Shown piece after piece: positions 16,565 to 24,739 of a stretch of DNA of 64,000 nucleotides. A program made the position numbers and the translations under genes. Origin of the DNA: Oribacterium sp. KHPX15 (GTDB lineage: Bacteria > Bacillota > Clostridia > Lachnospirales > Lachnospiraceae); contig NZ_FNRG01000022.1 in the NCBI RefSeq assembly GCF_900107835.1, forward strand, positions 1-64,000, read 5' to 3'. The notes beneath the pieces were generated by a model. The model saw only the letters and a list, made by a program, of their open reading frames with translations, made no database searches and was not told where the DNA came from. Within the stretch, counting starts at the first letter, position 1. Each line of letters begins with the position of its first letter.

Positions 16565-17539
16565 TTAGAATTTAAGAGTAAAAATATCTGAATCATATAT
16601 GGTTTCGTAAGTGTTATTGTTAATTATAGTAAAATATAATTCAACTTCTTCGATGTCCTTTATTCCATTCTTTTCTAAATCAGAGCTGAGGAAAGTAACC
16701 GCACTGAAAGACTTCCTTCCTATGAGAACTTCTTCAGACATCATCGCATCAACCATAAAACCATTAACAGAAACATCTCTAACCTGAACGACGATATCAG
16801 AATCAAAGTCGTTTTCAATGTATAAAAGTATTTCCGGGCCCAAAAATGAGCTGTCTTTTGACAGGCCTTTATTGATTATCTTAATGCCATTTTCATCTAC
16901 AAGTATATCTCCGGAGTCATCAACCGGCTGTTCAAAACCTTCTGCTACAGATGTATCTATAGTTATAACGTCAGAAGTGTCTATTTCAGCCCAGGTATCA
17001 GCCTCTATAATATAAAGCTTTGTTTCAATATGAGCGATCTGATCAATGCCGCATTTTTTCAATGAATTTGATTCGAATGTAAGACTGGAATTTGATTTTT
17101 TCCCGGCCGCAACATCAGTCGACATCAGAGTTTCTACCATAAAACCGTTTATATTAGTATCACGAGACTGAATTGTGATATCTTTATCGGAATTATTTTC
17201 AATATAAAGCGTTAAATCAGTTCCAAATGTAGAATCTTCGATTCCCGTAGCTTTAACTAAAATTCCATTATCATCATATATTACCTGTTCTTCAATGCTT
17301 ACATCTTCAGATTTTGCAGTTGTTTCTTCTTCAGTTGATTCTTCTACAGTTGTTTCCTCTGCAGTCGTTTCAGCAGCTTCTGTTGTTGAAACCTCGGATT
17401 CTTTTTCTTTAACAGCTTCGACTTTGGATGGTGCGCTTGATTCAGCTTTATCTGCGGTACCGGAAGATCCACAGCCGATAACAGATCCTGACAGTAATAA
17501 GAAACAAATGGTTAAAGACATCAATCTCTTTTTAATCAT
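16565..17539 (-). CDS. Lipoprotein with duplicated beta-sandwich-like domain
   Basis: A 324-residue lipoprotein (lipobox ending at Cys23) with an E/T-rich linker to about residue 85 and two homologous domains of about 110 residues. The copies share the pattern NGI-(x)-LYIEN-(x)-VNGFMV-(x)-GRKSFSAVTF: NNSDKDITIQSRDTNINGFMV in the first, NDFDSDIVVQVRDVSVNGFMV in the second. The strand-rich pattern suggests an immunoglobulin-like fold, but no family is recognised. The AGGAGGAAG site upstream of the ATG is strong. An extracytoplasmic binding or structural role is inferred only from location. Confidence 0.75.
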   Translation of the reverse strand: MIKKRLMSLTICFLLLSGSVIGCGSSGTADKAESSAPSKVEAVKEKESEVSTTEAAETTAEETTVEESTEEETTAKSEDVSIEEQVIYDDNGILVKATGIEDSTFGTDLTLYIENNSDKDITIQSRDTNINGFMVETLMSTDVAAGKKSNSSLTFESNSLKKCGIDQIAHIETKLYIIEADTWAEIDTSDVITIDTSVAEGFEQPVDDSGDILVDENGIKIINKGLSKDSSFLGPEILLYIENDFDSDIVVQVRDVSVNGFMVDAMMSEEVLIGRKSFSAVTFLSSDLEKNGIKDIEEVELYFTIINNNTYETIYDSDIFTLKF

Positions 17540-18031
17540 AATATCTTTCTTCCTCCTGCTAAAAAATGCAGCCTGATAGTGATATATAAGGCTATTTATA
17601 TTACAATCTTATTTTCGGCTCAAAATGAGGCAACTATAAGTAATTAACAATTGTAATACGCTTGACAAATCTATACTCTTTGCAATTCATCAGCAAATAC
17701 TGCATTTTTATCAGTTTTAAATCTAATTTATTAATGCCAATGATAATATACTTACATACAAAAGAAACAAGCGAAATCCTAACAGGAGATAATCTTAAAA
17801 AGATGAGCGATCTGAGTATTCTTAAGTAACAGGATGTTGATTCGGATGAAGAATTCAAAAAACCAAAGCCGGATATCCTGTAAAAAAAAAACTATATATA
17901 TCAGAATCTGTCCAAAGTATAGTAATTTATCTGCATTAAGTGTAGAATAGCCTTAAATTGTCAGCTGGGCCTCCAAAAAAAGTCGGGACTTATAATAAAA
18001 ATTTTTATATTAACAAAAGGAGAATTAAGTA
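17540..18031. other. Intergenic region with a possible decayed reading frame
   Basis: Nearly 500 A/T-rich bases between divergent genes. On the plus strand, 17734-17883 reads as a coding-like frame (TGDNLKKMSDLSILK, stop, then QDVDSDEEFKKPKPDIL, stop) interrupted by one in-frame TAA at 17827. This may be a dead small gene, but no family is recognised. AAGGAG before 18032 serves the next gene. The leftward gene's promoter must also lie here. Confidence 0.4.
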
Positions 18032-18889
18032 ATGAAGATTAAGAAAGCAGGTTTAGTTTTAGTAACATCAGCACTTGTAAGCATTGGTGCTATGGTTAGT
18101 TACGCCGGTGCAACCGGTATTCAGGGTGTTGATGCTTACAATACTCAGAGCCAGACAGCCGGAACAACAACAGATCAGACAGCCGGAACAGCAGTTGATA
18201 ACTCTCAGGCAGCAGCACTTATCAACGGTTTCGCTGCAAAGCTTAATGCAACTCAGAATTTTGGTGTTAAAGAGACTGTTAATATGAATATGAGTACCGG
18301 TACTGATTCTATGAATTCCGTAACCGAGAGTTATTCTATAGTTAATGGTGAAAATGTTCACAGTACAATGAATACCATCGAGTATGAAAATGGTGCTGTC
18401 ACTGAAACAAAAGCCAGCGAGTTTTACACCATTTATGATGGAGTGAACTATAAGCGTTATGAAATTGCATCAGGTACTGTTGCTAATTCTGAGGTAATGC
18501 AGACATCAAACATAAGAGAAAACTACTTCCCTATTAAGTATCACGGTAATGAGACAGTTACTATTGAGAATGGTGAGTTTGTTGTAAGAGGTTATACAAC
18601 TAAAGAGGACTTTGCCGGTTCAAGTGCACTTAATAGCGTTGAAAATACTGGTGATACAACCTATGATTATCTTTATAACATGCCTTATGAGTTACATTTT
18701 AATGCTAATGGTGATCTGACATTCATGCAGGTGGATATGTCTAGTCTTATGGATACTTTAGTGTCAATGATCTCTGCACTTTATGGTGCTGATGCAGCAG
18801 GCTTAAATATATCCAGTCAGCTGACTTATATGGTTGCATTCAATCTTGATCCTTCACAGACATTCGCAGTTCCTTATTATCTTAATTAA
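18032..18889 (+). CDS. Secreted protein, LppX/DUF6612-like, function unknown
   Basis: A 285-residue protein with a signal peptide (MKIKK, hydrophobic core, SYA-GA near residue 26), then a Thr/Gln-rich linker and a domain of alternating strands (about 60-285). The order is a helix (AALINGFAAKL), a strand run with NMNMSTGTDSMNS, and a late hydrophobic stretch. It resembles the lipid-binding half-barrel of DUF6612/LppX-type lipoproteins but has no lipobox Cys. That assignment is tentative. AAGGAG lies 9 bases before the ATG, and a terminator follows. Confidence 0.7.
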   Translation: MKIKKAGLVLVTSALVSIGAMVSYAGATGIQGVDAYNTQSQTAGTTTDQTAGTAVDNSQAAALINGFAAKLNATQNFGVKETVNMNMSTGTDSMNSVTESYSIVNGENVHSTMNTIEYENGAVTETKASEFYTIYDGVNYKRYEIASGTVANSEVMQTSNIRENYFPIKYHGNETVTIENGEFVVRGYTTKEDFAGSSALNSVENTGDTTYDYLYNMPYELHFNANGDLTFMQVDMSSLMDTLVSMISALYGADAAGLNISSQLTYMVAFNLDPSQTFAVPYYLN

Positions 18890-18930
18890 TAACTAACTGA
18901 ACTGAGATAGCATACTACCATATATTTTGA

Positions 18931-18959
18931 AGACCTTCGGATTTTCCGGAGGTCTTTTT
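18931..18959 (+). terminator. Rho-independent terminator
   Basis: An 11-bp stem (18931-18941 with 18945-18955), a 3-base loop and a T run, just after the secreted protein gene. Confidence 0.9.
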
Positions 18960-18965
18960 GTCTAG

Positions 18966-19082
18966 TGTTTTATTCGACATTTTTTTGTACTGTATCTGAT
19001 TGCCGGATTATCGGATATGGCCGATGGAGCCATCGCCCGGAAAATAAATTTAGTCAGTGAATTTAGATCGAGATTTGATTAA
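18966..19082 (+). pseudogene. CDP-alcohol phosphatidyltransferase gene remnant
   Basis: A stop-bounded frame encodes a hydrophobic start (FFVLYLIAGL) followed by the family signature: LSDMADGAIARK, 8 residues, then a final Asp in SEFRSRFD. The signature D-x2-D-G-x2-A-R is intact, but a conserved Gly in the second half is Arg and the frame stops right after the last Asp. PgsA/PssA enzymes are about 180-240 residues long, so only a core fragment of about 38 residues is left. A second, more decayed relative lies near 21780-21836. Confidence 0.65.
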
Positions 19083-19102
19083 ATCGTCTTGTAAAAGGAC
19101 TC

Positions 19103-19142
19103 TTGGCAAACTATCAATTGATGTGTATACTATCAATTGATA
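19103..19142 (+). promoter_or_regulatory. Toxin-antitoxin promoter with two palindromic operators
   Basis: TTGGCA (19103-19108), a 17-base spacer and TATACT (19126-19131). Operator-like palindromes TATCAATTGAT (19112-19122, in the spacer) and TATCAATTGATA (19131-19142, over the -10 and start point) are centred 19 bp apart. This is the expected layout for autorepression by the HTH antitoxin encoded downstream. Confidence 0.8.
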
Positions 19143-19571
19143 GTGTATATATTGAGGGAGGTGATTGACATTTTTCTTAGCACGCAATCGAAAAAAAGAG
19201 AAGTCATCGCTTTCTTGGAAGAATTGAAAGAGCTTCTGGGAAAAAAGGATTTTAATATAGATTCTGATCTTACGCTGATAAAAAAGAAAAAGCCCAATGA
19301 TGAAGAACACTCTACACCATATACACTATTGGATCTTGACTATGATACATGGGATGTGGTTGAGAGACTTAAAGAGCTAACAGTTTCCGAGTATTCCGAG
19401 ACAAAGATTGACAAAGATGATTTAGATCCACCATTATTGTTTGTTTTCGGAAAAGACATTAACAGAAAGCTTGTTTATGTGAAATTAAAGATTAATGGAG
19501 ATCAGAAGCGACGCATATTATGCGTGTCATTCCATTACGCAAGGGAACCTATGAAATTCCCATATGCGTAA
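19137..19571 (+). CDS. MqsR-family type II toxin (predicted mRNA interferase)
   Basis: Up to 144 residues. The middle and end show the pattern of the larger Firmicutes MqsR-like toxins: DTWDVVERLKELTVSEYSET, then strands with FGKDINRKLVYVKLKI and ILCVSFHY. MqsR is a RelE-fold ribonuclease that cleaves mRNA. The antitoxin gene follows 23 bases downstream. The start is unclear: TTG 19137 lies at the predicted transcription start, while AGGGAGGTG at 19155-19162 points to initiation near 19170, where only ATT is in frame. The real protein probably begins MFLSTQSKKRE. Toxin identity rests on family pattern plus the antitoxin. Confidence 0.75.
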   Translation: MIVYILREVIDIFLSTQSKKREVIAFLEELKELLGKKDFNIDSDLTLIKKKKPNDEEHSTPYTLLDLDYDTWDVVERLKELTVSEYSETKIDKDDLDPPLLFVFGKDINRKLVYVKLKINGDQKRRILCVSFHYAREPMKFPYA

Positions 19572-19594
19572 ACGGAAAGGAAAGGAGGCAAACT

Positions 19595-20638
19595 ATGGAG
19601 GCCAGCACATTAATTAGAAAGGTTCATATGGATTGTCCTTTGTGCGACAAAACACATGAAGTGGAAGAAAGAAAACGCTTTGCAACGATTACTCTGAAAG
19701 GGGATAAGGTAACCTATGAAGAGAGGTTTTATTTTTGTGCAAATGCAGATGATGAGGAAAATGAATTTGAAACTGGCTCTATGACAAATGAAAATCTTCT
19801 CAACGCTAGGAATGCATATCGTGTTAAACATGGATTACTTACTTCTGATGAAATCGTGGCAATAAGAGAAAGCTATGGATTGTCTCAAGTAGACTTAGCA
19901 AGATTACTTGGATGGGGAGAAGCTACAATTTCTCGTTATGAGAGTAAGGCGATTCAAGATGAGGCATATGATACTATGCTGCGTTTGATAAAAGATAATC
20001 CGCTGCAAGCTTTAGAATTTTTGAAGAAAAATGCGGATAAATTTCCTGGTCTTAAAAGACTTGAAGTAAGATCAAAAATCGTGGAGAAGTTAGATTCATA
20101 TGGAAAAGAATACCTGACACGACAAGCATTTGAAGGTGAGTATGCAAGTTTTGAAGAGCCCTCTGATTCAAATGGATTTGTTTTGTTGGATATAGATAAG
20201 CTTGAAGCCGCTATTTCCTATATAGCTGAGAAGGTATCAAATCTTTTCAAGGTTAAGTTGATGAAAATGCTTTGGTACGCTGATGCCTTATCTTATAAAG
20301 AGAATGGAGTTGCAATTACCGGATTGGTTTATCGCCATAATGAAATGGGTGCACTTCCGATTGGGCATTATAGCCTCATGAATCTTGAAAACCTGAATGT
20401 TCGTGAGGAAGTAAGCATCAACTATGATTCCATGCTTCATATTTATCCGAGTAAGGGCATGGATTATAGTGTATTAAGCGATAAGGATAAATCTATTTTG
20501 GATGCTGTGATAAGGAAGTTTAAGAATTTTAAGGCACAAGAAATCGTAGATTACATGCATGAGGAAAAGGCATATCAAGGAACAAATCCTGGAGAAATAA
20601 TACCATTTTCGATAGCTAGGGAGATAAGAACTTTTTAA
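19595..20638 (+). CDS. MqsA-like HTH antitoxin with C-terminal Panacea (SocA/DUF4065) domain
   Basis: A 347-residue three-part protein. Residues 10-55 are an MqsA-like zinc ribbon with Cys14 and Cys17 (CPLC), but the second pair is reduced to Cys48 (CANA), so one ligand is missing. Residues 85-150 form an XRE-type helix-turn-helix (GLSQVDLARLLGWGEATISR). From about 220 on a Panacea domain follows (KLMKMLWYADALSYKENG, then GHYSLMNL). Panacea is a known promiscuous toxin-neutralising domain. The HTH part should bind the TATCAATTGATA operators upstream of the toxin. AAAGGAGG precedes ATG 19595; an in-frame start at 19520 overlaps the toxin and is not needed. Confidence 0.85.
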   Translation: MEASTLIRKVHMDCPLCDKTHEVEERKRFATITLKGDKVTYEERFYFCANADDEENEFETGSMTNENLLNARNAYRVKHGLLTSDEIVAIRESYGLSQVDLARLLGWGEATISRYESKAIQDEAYDTMLRLIKDNPLQALEFLKKNADKFPGLKRLEVRSKIVEKLDSYGKEYLTRQAFEGEYASFEEPSDSNGFVLLDIDKLEAAISYIAEKVSNLFKVKLMKMLWYADALSYKENGVAITGLVYRHNEMGALPIGHYSLMNLENLNVREEVSINYDSMLHIYPSKGMDYSVLSDKDKSILDAVIRKFKNFKAQEIVDYMHEEKAYQGTNPGEIIPFSIAREIRTF

Positions 20639-20663
20639 TGCTTGAACACTTATTGCAATAATG

Positions 20664-20694
20664 AGGCACTTGCAGTGATGCGAGTGCCTTTTTT
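20664..20694 (+). terminator. Terminator of the toxin-antitoxin operon
   Basis: An 11-bp stem (20664-20674 with 20679-20689, one G-U pair) with a T run. Confidence 0.9.
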
Positions 20695-20774
20695 GATAGT
20701 GTAAAGTCTGCTATGAAAAACTGAGCCAAAGAAAAAGTTTATTGAACCTGGTACTCTAAATCTTTAGAAGTATG

Positions 20775-20783
20775 TGTTATAAT
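20775..20783 (+). promoter_or_regulatory. Extended -10 promoter element for the coiled-coil secreted protein
   Basis: TGTTATAAT (TG at 20775-20776, TATAAT at 20778-20783), about 76 bases before the ATG at 20859. There is no clear -35, as is usual for extended -10 promoters. Confidence 0.55.
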
Positions 20784-20858
20784 GCCTAAGGAACATAAAA
20801 AGTACAATTTTATGTGAAAGTTTTTTATAGAGATAGAATAGGTGAGGAAAAGAGCAAT

Positions 20859-21647
20859 ATGAGAAAACTAACAACTTTAATCGGATGCGCTTGTGCAATG
20901 ACATTTGCATTTTCAACATTTGCTTATTCAGAGCATTATAATGCCGCAGAAGCAGAGGCAGCTCAGCTTGTAGCAGGTTACAATGACCTGATAAATGACA
21001 TCGAGAATTGGTATCCAGAGCAGATAGCAGAGCATGAGGAAAAAATCGCTGCAGCAGAGGCAGAACTCAAAGAAATCGAGGACTACATCAAAGAGCAGGA
21101 AGACAATGGTTGGAGTTATGATAAGGACTTTTATCAGACTCTGCTCAAGCAGGCAAAGGGAAAAATCAGAAGTCTGAATGTTGACCTTGATAGACTTAAG
21201 AAAGACCTTGAGTCAAAGAAGGCATCTCTTAGCGAATACGAAATCGGTCTTAAGCAGAAGCAGGACGAGTCCTTTTCTACAGCAGTCCTTACAGGAAACA
21301 GTGTAAACTCTGATCACGAGGGTCTTGATGAATATGATGAAACAGTAATCGAATACACAGACCGTTTTTGGATTGAGGATAACGATGTTGTTGCATGTTA
21401 CAGATATTGGGACAGCAACCTCCTCTCTAACGAATGGGTTTACGTACCTTTCGTAACACCAGATGCAGTTCTACAGCTTTATACCCTCGATGGCGATTAC
21501 ATCGCAATGCCTATGAGAGATGTTTCAGGAGACACCGACTATGACACATACAGTACCTGTAAGTGGATCACAGGTCAGGAACTCGACGAGAGCCAGTACA
21601 TTCTGAGAGTAAATGGAGTAGACTACTACATCGATAACCACAGCTAA
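20859..21647 (+). CDS. Secreted coiled-coil protein of unknown function
   Basis: A 262-residue protein with a signal peptide (MRKLTTLIGCACAMTFAFSTFAYS, cut near residue 22). A coiled coil of about 100 residues (30-135) follows, rich in heptads (EEKIAAAEAELKEIEDYIKEQ, RSLNVDLDRLKKDLESKKA). The C-terminal domain of about 110 residues (150-262) has many aromatic and acidic residues (TDRFWIEDNDVVACYRYWDS) and two Cys. No family is recognised. ATG 20859 after GGTGAGGAAAAGAG is preferred to a frame opening at GTG 20814, because the signal peptide then sits at the N-terminus. It is followed by its own terminator. Confidence 0.75.
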   Translation: MRKLTTLIGCACAMTFAFSTFAYSEHYNAAEAEAAQLVAGYNDLINDIENWYPEQIAEHEEKIAAAEAELKEIEDYIKEQEDNGWSYDKDFYQTLLKQAKGKIRSLNVDLDRLKKDLESKKASLSEYEIGLKQKQDESFSTAVLTGNSVNSDHEGLDEYDETVIEYTDRFWIEDNDVVACYRYWDSNLLSNEWVYVPFVTPDAVLQLYTLDGDYIAMPMRDVSGDTDYDTYSTCKWITGQELDESQYILRVNGVDYYIDNHS

Positions 21648-21684
21648 TTTATGCATCAAAAGACCGCATTATATGAAAGATTCC

Positions 21685-21717
21685 GGAGGATAGGCTATAA
21701 AACCTGTCCTCCTTTTT
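21685..21717 (+). terminator. Rho-independent terminator
   Basis: A 10-bp stem (21685-21694 with 21703-21712) and a T run after the coiled-coil gene. Confidence 0.88.
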
Positions 21718-22085
21718 ATTTACCCGGGACTAATATTTACACTCATAACAATAACGAGATAACAACCAGCACTTGACCTTTATTTCCTTAATTTTATACT
21801 GTTGACGGATTATTATGGCCGAGGGGCCAATCTCCCCATCTTCCTCCTATTTTTTTATTCTGATTTTTTCATTTTAAAAAACCAAAATTTCACGAGATTT
21901 TCTTTAGAAATTTATAAATACTCAGAGTTAAAAACAAATCTTTCAAAATTCTCAAGTTTTGTAATTGAAAAGCTTCTAAAATAGCCATTTTTGATTTTGC
22001 AAATATTTGAAAAATCACAGCCCCTTAAACCGCTTGGTTGGTTCTTTACCGTCATTTTGCTATAAATTAGCATATTTTATAGTGA
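21718..22085. other. Decayed intergenic DNA with a second phosphatidyltransferase-like scrap
   Basis: 21780-21836 resembles 18980-19040: GGATTAT, TATGGCCGA and the following GC-rich stretch match with a few short deletions. It is therefore probably a more eroded piece of the same CDP-alcohol phosphatidyltransferase sequence. A 60-codon A/T-rich open frame (21802-21984) follows without ribosome site or family pattern; I do not call it a gene. Nothing else is recognised. Confidence 0.4.
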
Positions 22086-22379
22086 AGAGCAGAAATAGTA
22101 AAAAGAGACCGGACTCTACCAGTTACGGGTTATTTTGATTATATTGAAGATCTGATCGAACGTGAAAATGTTTTTACGATGGAGGAGTTCGAGAAGAGCG
22201 TAAATGCATTTTTGGAATTCCGCCAGTATAAGATTTTGAAAGACAACGGCAGGATTTCTCATAAGGAAGCGTTGGACAAGGCATATGGTGAGTATGGAAT
22301 TTTCGATAAGACTCAGCCGATAGAATCCGATTTTGATAAAGAAGTAAAAAAAATGCTTGGTGTTAAATCTCGCAAATAG
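22086..22379 (+). pseudogene. RhuM-family protein, C-terminal remnant
   Basis: The frame is open from the TGA at 22083 to the TAG at 22379. It encodes TGYFDYIEDLIER, FTMEEFEKSVNAFLEF, a helix around KILKDNGRISHKEALDKAYGE, and a final ESDFDKEVKKML. This is the typical end of virulence RhuM / DNA-binding-like proteins of about 330 residues found near mobile elements and restriction loci. About 97 codons remain and the front two thirds are gone. An internal ATG at 22179 could yield 66 residues but has no clear ribosome site. I treat it as a dead gene. Confidence 0.65.
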
Positions 22380-22936
22380 CATTAGCAAATATTATGAAGA
22401 TAATTATTATATTCGGTTGCACAACAAAATGACCGTCGAAACCGTCGTCTTACTCACTAAGACAACCGCTTAACCATGCGGGTTTGAGTGCTGTTTAAAA
22501 GGAAACTGGTCGACTAAAATTGAAGCAAAAAATATGTACTTTTGGCGGACGGAAAATATGAGCTTAAGGAAGGCTGTGTATGCAGTCTTTCTTTTTTTTA
22601 TAGTTAGATAATATGATTAATTAGGTATTTAAGAATTATAAGAAATGAGGCTTAGCGGTGACTCGACAACTAACTTCATCGACTGGGTAAATGAGTGCGT
22701 CAAAGCAGAAGCGCAGTAGAAGAGCTTCTGCAGCTTATTAAGCCTTGCATATTGAAAACTTCATCAATATGATTTTATAAGTGATGGTATTTGGGTTAAA
22801 TTTCGCCAAATGGAATCTGTGCACTCTGTCATCTGGTTTTGATTGAGAGTTGGCTGGTGCAGGATTATAATGATAATAAAGTTTAATTTTTGAAATGTTA
22901 TTGTGAATTCATATTAATAAAAGCAGGGATGAAGAA
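22380..22936. other. Non-coding stretch before the NRPS locus
   Basis: About 560 bases. A small hairpin with a long T run (AAGGCTGTGTATGCAGTCTT, near 22569-22600) looks like a leftover terminator. 22645-22719 encodes a 24-codon scrap (NFIDWVNECVKAEAQ then stop) of unknown origin. The promoter of the exporter-NRPS operon should be in the last 200 bases, but I cannot pick it with confidence; GCAGGGATG before 22937 may be the ribosome site. Confidence 0.4.
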
Positions 22937-24739
22937 ATGGAGAGTCGGAACAGTTACCTGATCAACAGAAGTCTGAGAAAATTTCTTACCGCATCCATAG
23001 CTACAATGGCTGTCATGAATATTAATGGTGTGGTTGACAGTATCCTTATGGGACAACTGATTGGCCCGCAGGCTGTAGCTGCGATACAGAATGTAGTGCC
23101 GGTTTTGGGACTCATTTCCGCCATAACGTTTCTACTTTCTGCCGGGGCTGCAATCATAACGGCGAAAGCACTGGGTAGCAGGAACTTCGATGAGGCGAGT
23201 AGCTCCATGACCGTTTCTATTTCCTCCTGCCTGGCTTTCGGTCTTATAATATCCCTTCTTTCCGTAGTGCTATCGCCGGGGATCAGTTCCCTGCTCTGCC
23301 AGGACATGACATTATACGATAATACTTACAAATATCTGTTTGTCATTATGGCAGGTTCTTTTTTGCTGTTTCTGTTTAACGGCATGTCAATACTAATTGA
23401 GACCATAGGTTATCCAAGACTTGTTTCTTTTGCCACTATTTCCACCGTAATCGTAAATTTAATCTGTGACATATTGTACGTAAAGGTTTTCTCACTGGAT
23501 ATTTCCGGAGCGGCTTTCGCAACTCTGACAGGTTCACTGATCGGAGTGGCAGTGCTGTTTGTTTTCCTTTTCCGGGAAAGAAAGGCTCTTGGAATAAGAG
23601 CGCATTTTGCGGGCTTTGCCGGCATGATAGGAAGAAATGTAGTGATGGGGATTCCATCCTTTTTCGGAAATACTGCCCTCACATTGATAATATTTATTTG
23701 TAATTATTTTGTTCAGTCTGTTCATGGGGCGGCTGGAGTTTTTGTCATGTCCATTGGCTATGCCATGATATCATTCGGACAGATGATATCAGGAGGAGTA
23801 CAGGGAGCTTTTCTGGGGATAGGAGGTATGCTTGCAGCTCAAAGTGATTACGATGGTCTCCGGCGGCTGCTGAAAAGAGGTCTTGTCATATCCTGTGGAT
23901 TTGCGACGCTGAGTGTCCTTGTCGTGTTATTCGTTTCAGGTGCTCTTGCTGCTCTTTTTGGGGCTACGGATCCCTCGGTGATCAGCCTGACTCGTCAGGG
24001 ACTTCCTCTTATCGCCAGCCTTAATTTTTCATTGAGTGTAGTACTTCCCCTGATGATCATGTACCAGATAAATGACCATTCTGTTATCTCCACCCTGTCT
24101 GCATTATCCATGCTTTTTAGTCTTGGCATTGGCTTTCTTCTGGCAAAATACCTGATTGGTAATATCTGGGTGGCATTTCCAATCGGAAGCGGCCTTTCTA
24201 TCGGATTTGTACTACTATGCTCCATACCCGCGAGGATAATGGCAGGAGGAAATGTGGGGTGGATTCATCTGATACCGAAGCCGCTTGATGACACCATGAG
24301 ATTTGATGTTTCAGTACCCTGTGACAGGAAGTGGGTTGGGGATGCAGTGAATAAGGCAGGTGATTTTCTTTCCGGTAAGACCACATATGAAAAGGAAATG
24401 GACATTTCCCACTGTATAGAAGAACTTTTGCTCAATTATGTTGAGCATAGCGGAAGACCGGAAAACGCATATATGGATATCAGCCTGATCAGTGACAGTG
24501 ATGGGATTACCCTCTTTGTTAAAGACGATGGCATACCATTTGATCCGGTCCATGTGGCCAATGAGGACGCAAAGGCGGGCTTAAAGATCATGAAAGAGTT
24601 TATGAGTGATGCTTCTTACAGCTATTCATTCGGGCAGAATATGGTAATAATGAAATGGAAGGAGACGCAAAATAGCGCTTCTACGACTTCCGATGAGCCT
24701 GGCATCAGAAAGGTGCTTTCAAGGAGGAACAGTAAATGA
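22937..24739 (+). CDS. MATE-family exporter fused to an RsbW-like HATPase domain
   Basis: A 600-residue fusion. Residues 1-455 are a MATE/NorM-type transporter with about twelve membrane segments, opening with the usual NGVVDSILMGQLIGPQAVAA. Residues 470-590 are an anti-sigma-factor/HATPase_c_2 domain: N-box EELLLNYVEHS (Asn500), then DDGIPFDP (Asp530-Asp531, Gly532), a GLKIMKEF helix and a terminal strand. RsbW/SpoIIAB domains bind ATP and either phosphorylate STAS proteins or are held by them. The stop overlaps the NRPS start (ATGA), so exporter and synthetase are coupled. Export of the peptide, gated by a partner switch with the STAS protein at 38185, is the inferred role. Confidence 0.85.
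   Translation: MESRNSYLINRSLRKFLTASIATMAVMNINGVVDSILMGQLIGPQAVAAIQNVVPVLGLISAITFLLSAGAAIITAKALGSRNFDEASSSMTVSISSCLAFGLIISLLSVVLSPGISSLLCQDMTLYDNTYKYLFVIMAGSFLLFLFNGMSILIETIGYPRLVSFATISTVIVNLICDILYVKVFSLDISGAAFATLTGSLIGVAVLFVFLFRERKALGIRAHFAGFAGMIGRNVVMGIPSFFGNTALTLIIFICNYFVQSVHGAAGVFVMSIGYAMISFGQMISGGVQGAFLGIGGMLAAQSDYDGLRRLLKRGLVISCGFATLSVLVVLFVSGALAALFGATDPSVISLTRQGLPLIASLNFSLSVVLPLMIMYQINDHSVISTLSALSMLFSLGIGFLLAKYLIGNIWVAFPIGSGLSIGFVLLCSIPARIMAGGNVGWIHLIPKPLDDTMRFDVSVPCDRKWVGDAVNKAGDFLSGKTTYEKEMDISHCIEELLLNYVEHSGRPENAYMDISLISDSDGITLFVKDDGIPFDPVHVANEDAKAGLKIMKEFMSDASYSYSFGQNMVIMKWKETQNSASTTSDEPGIRKVLSRRNSK

Noticed and set aside
21802-21984. A 60-codon open frame
   Set aside because: Very A/T-rich, no ribosome site, begins inside a decayed phosphatidyltransferase-like scrap; not supported as a gene.
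22179-22379. The 66-codon frame as a free-standing small gene
   Set aside because: Coding similarity to the RhuM C-terminus continues upstream of its ATG to 22086, so it is better explained as a fragment of a larger dead gene.
22440-22500. A stretch with tRNA-like pieces (AACCGCTTAACC and GTCTTACTCACTAAGAC)
   Set aside because: No cloverleaf with acceptor, D and T arms can be drawn on either strand; only a short hairpin is present.
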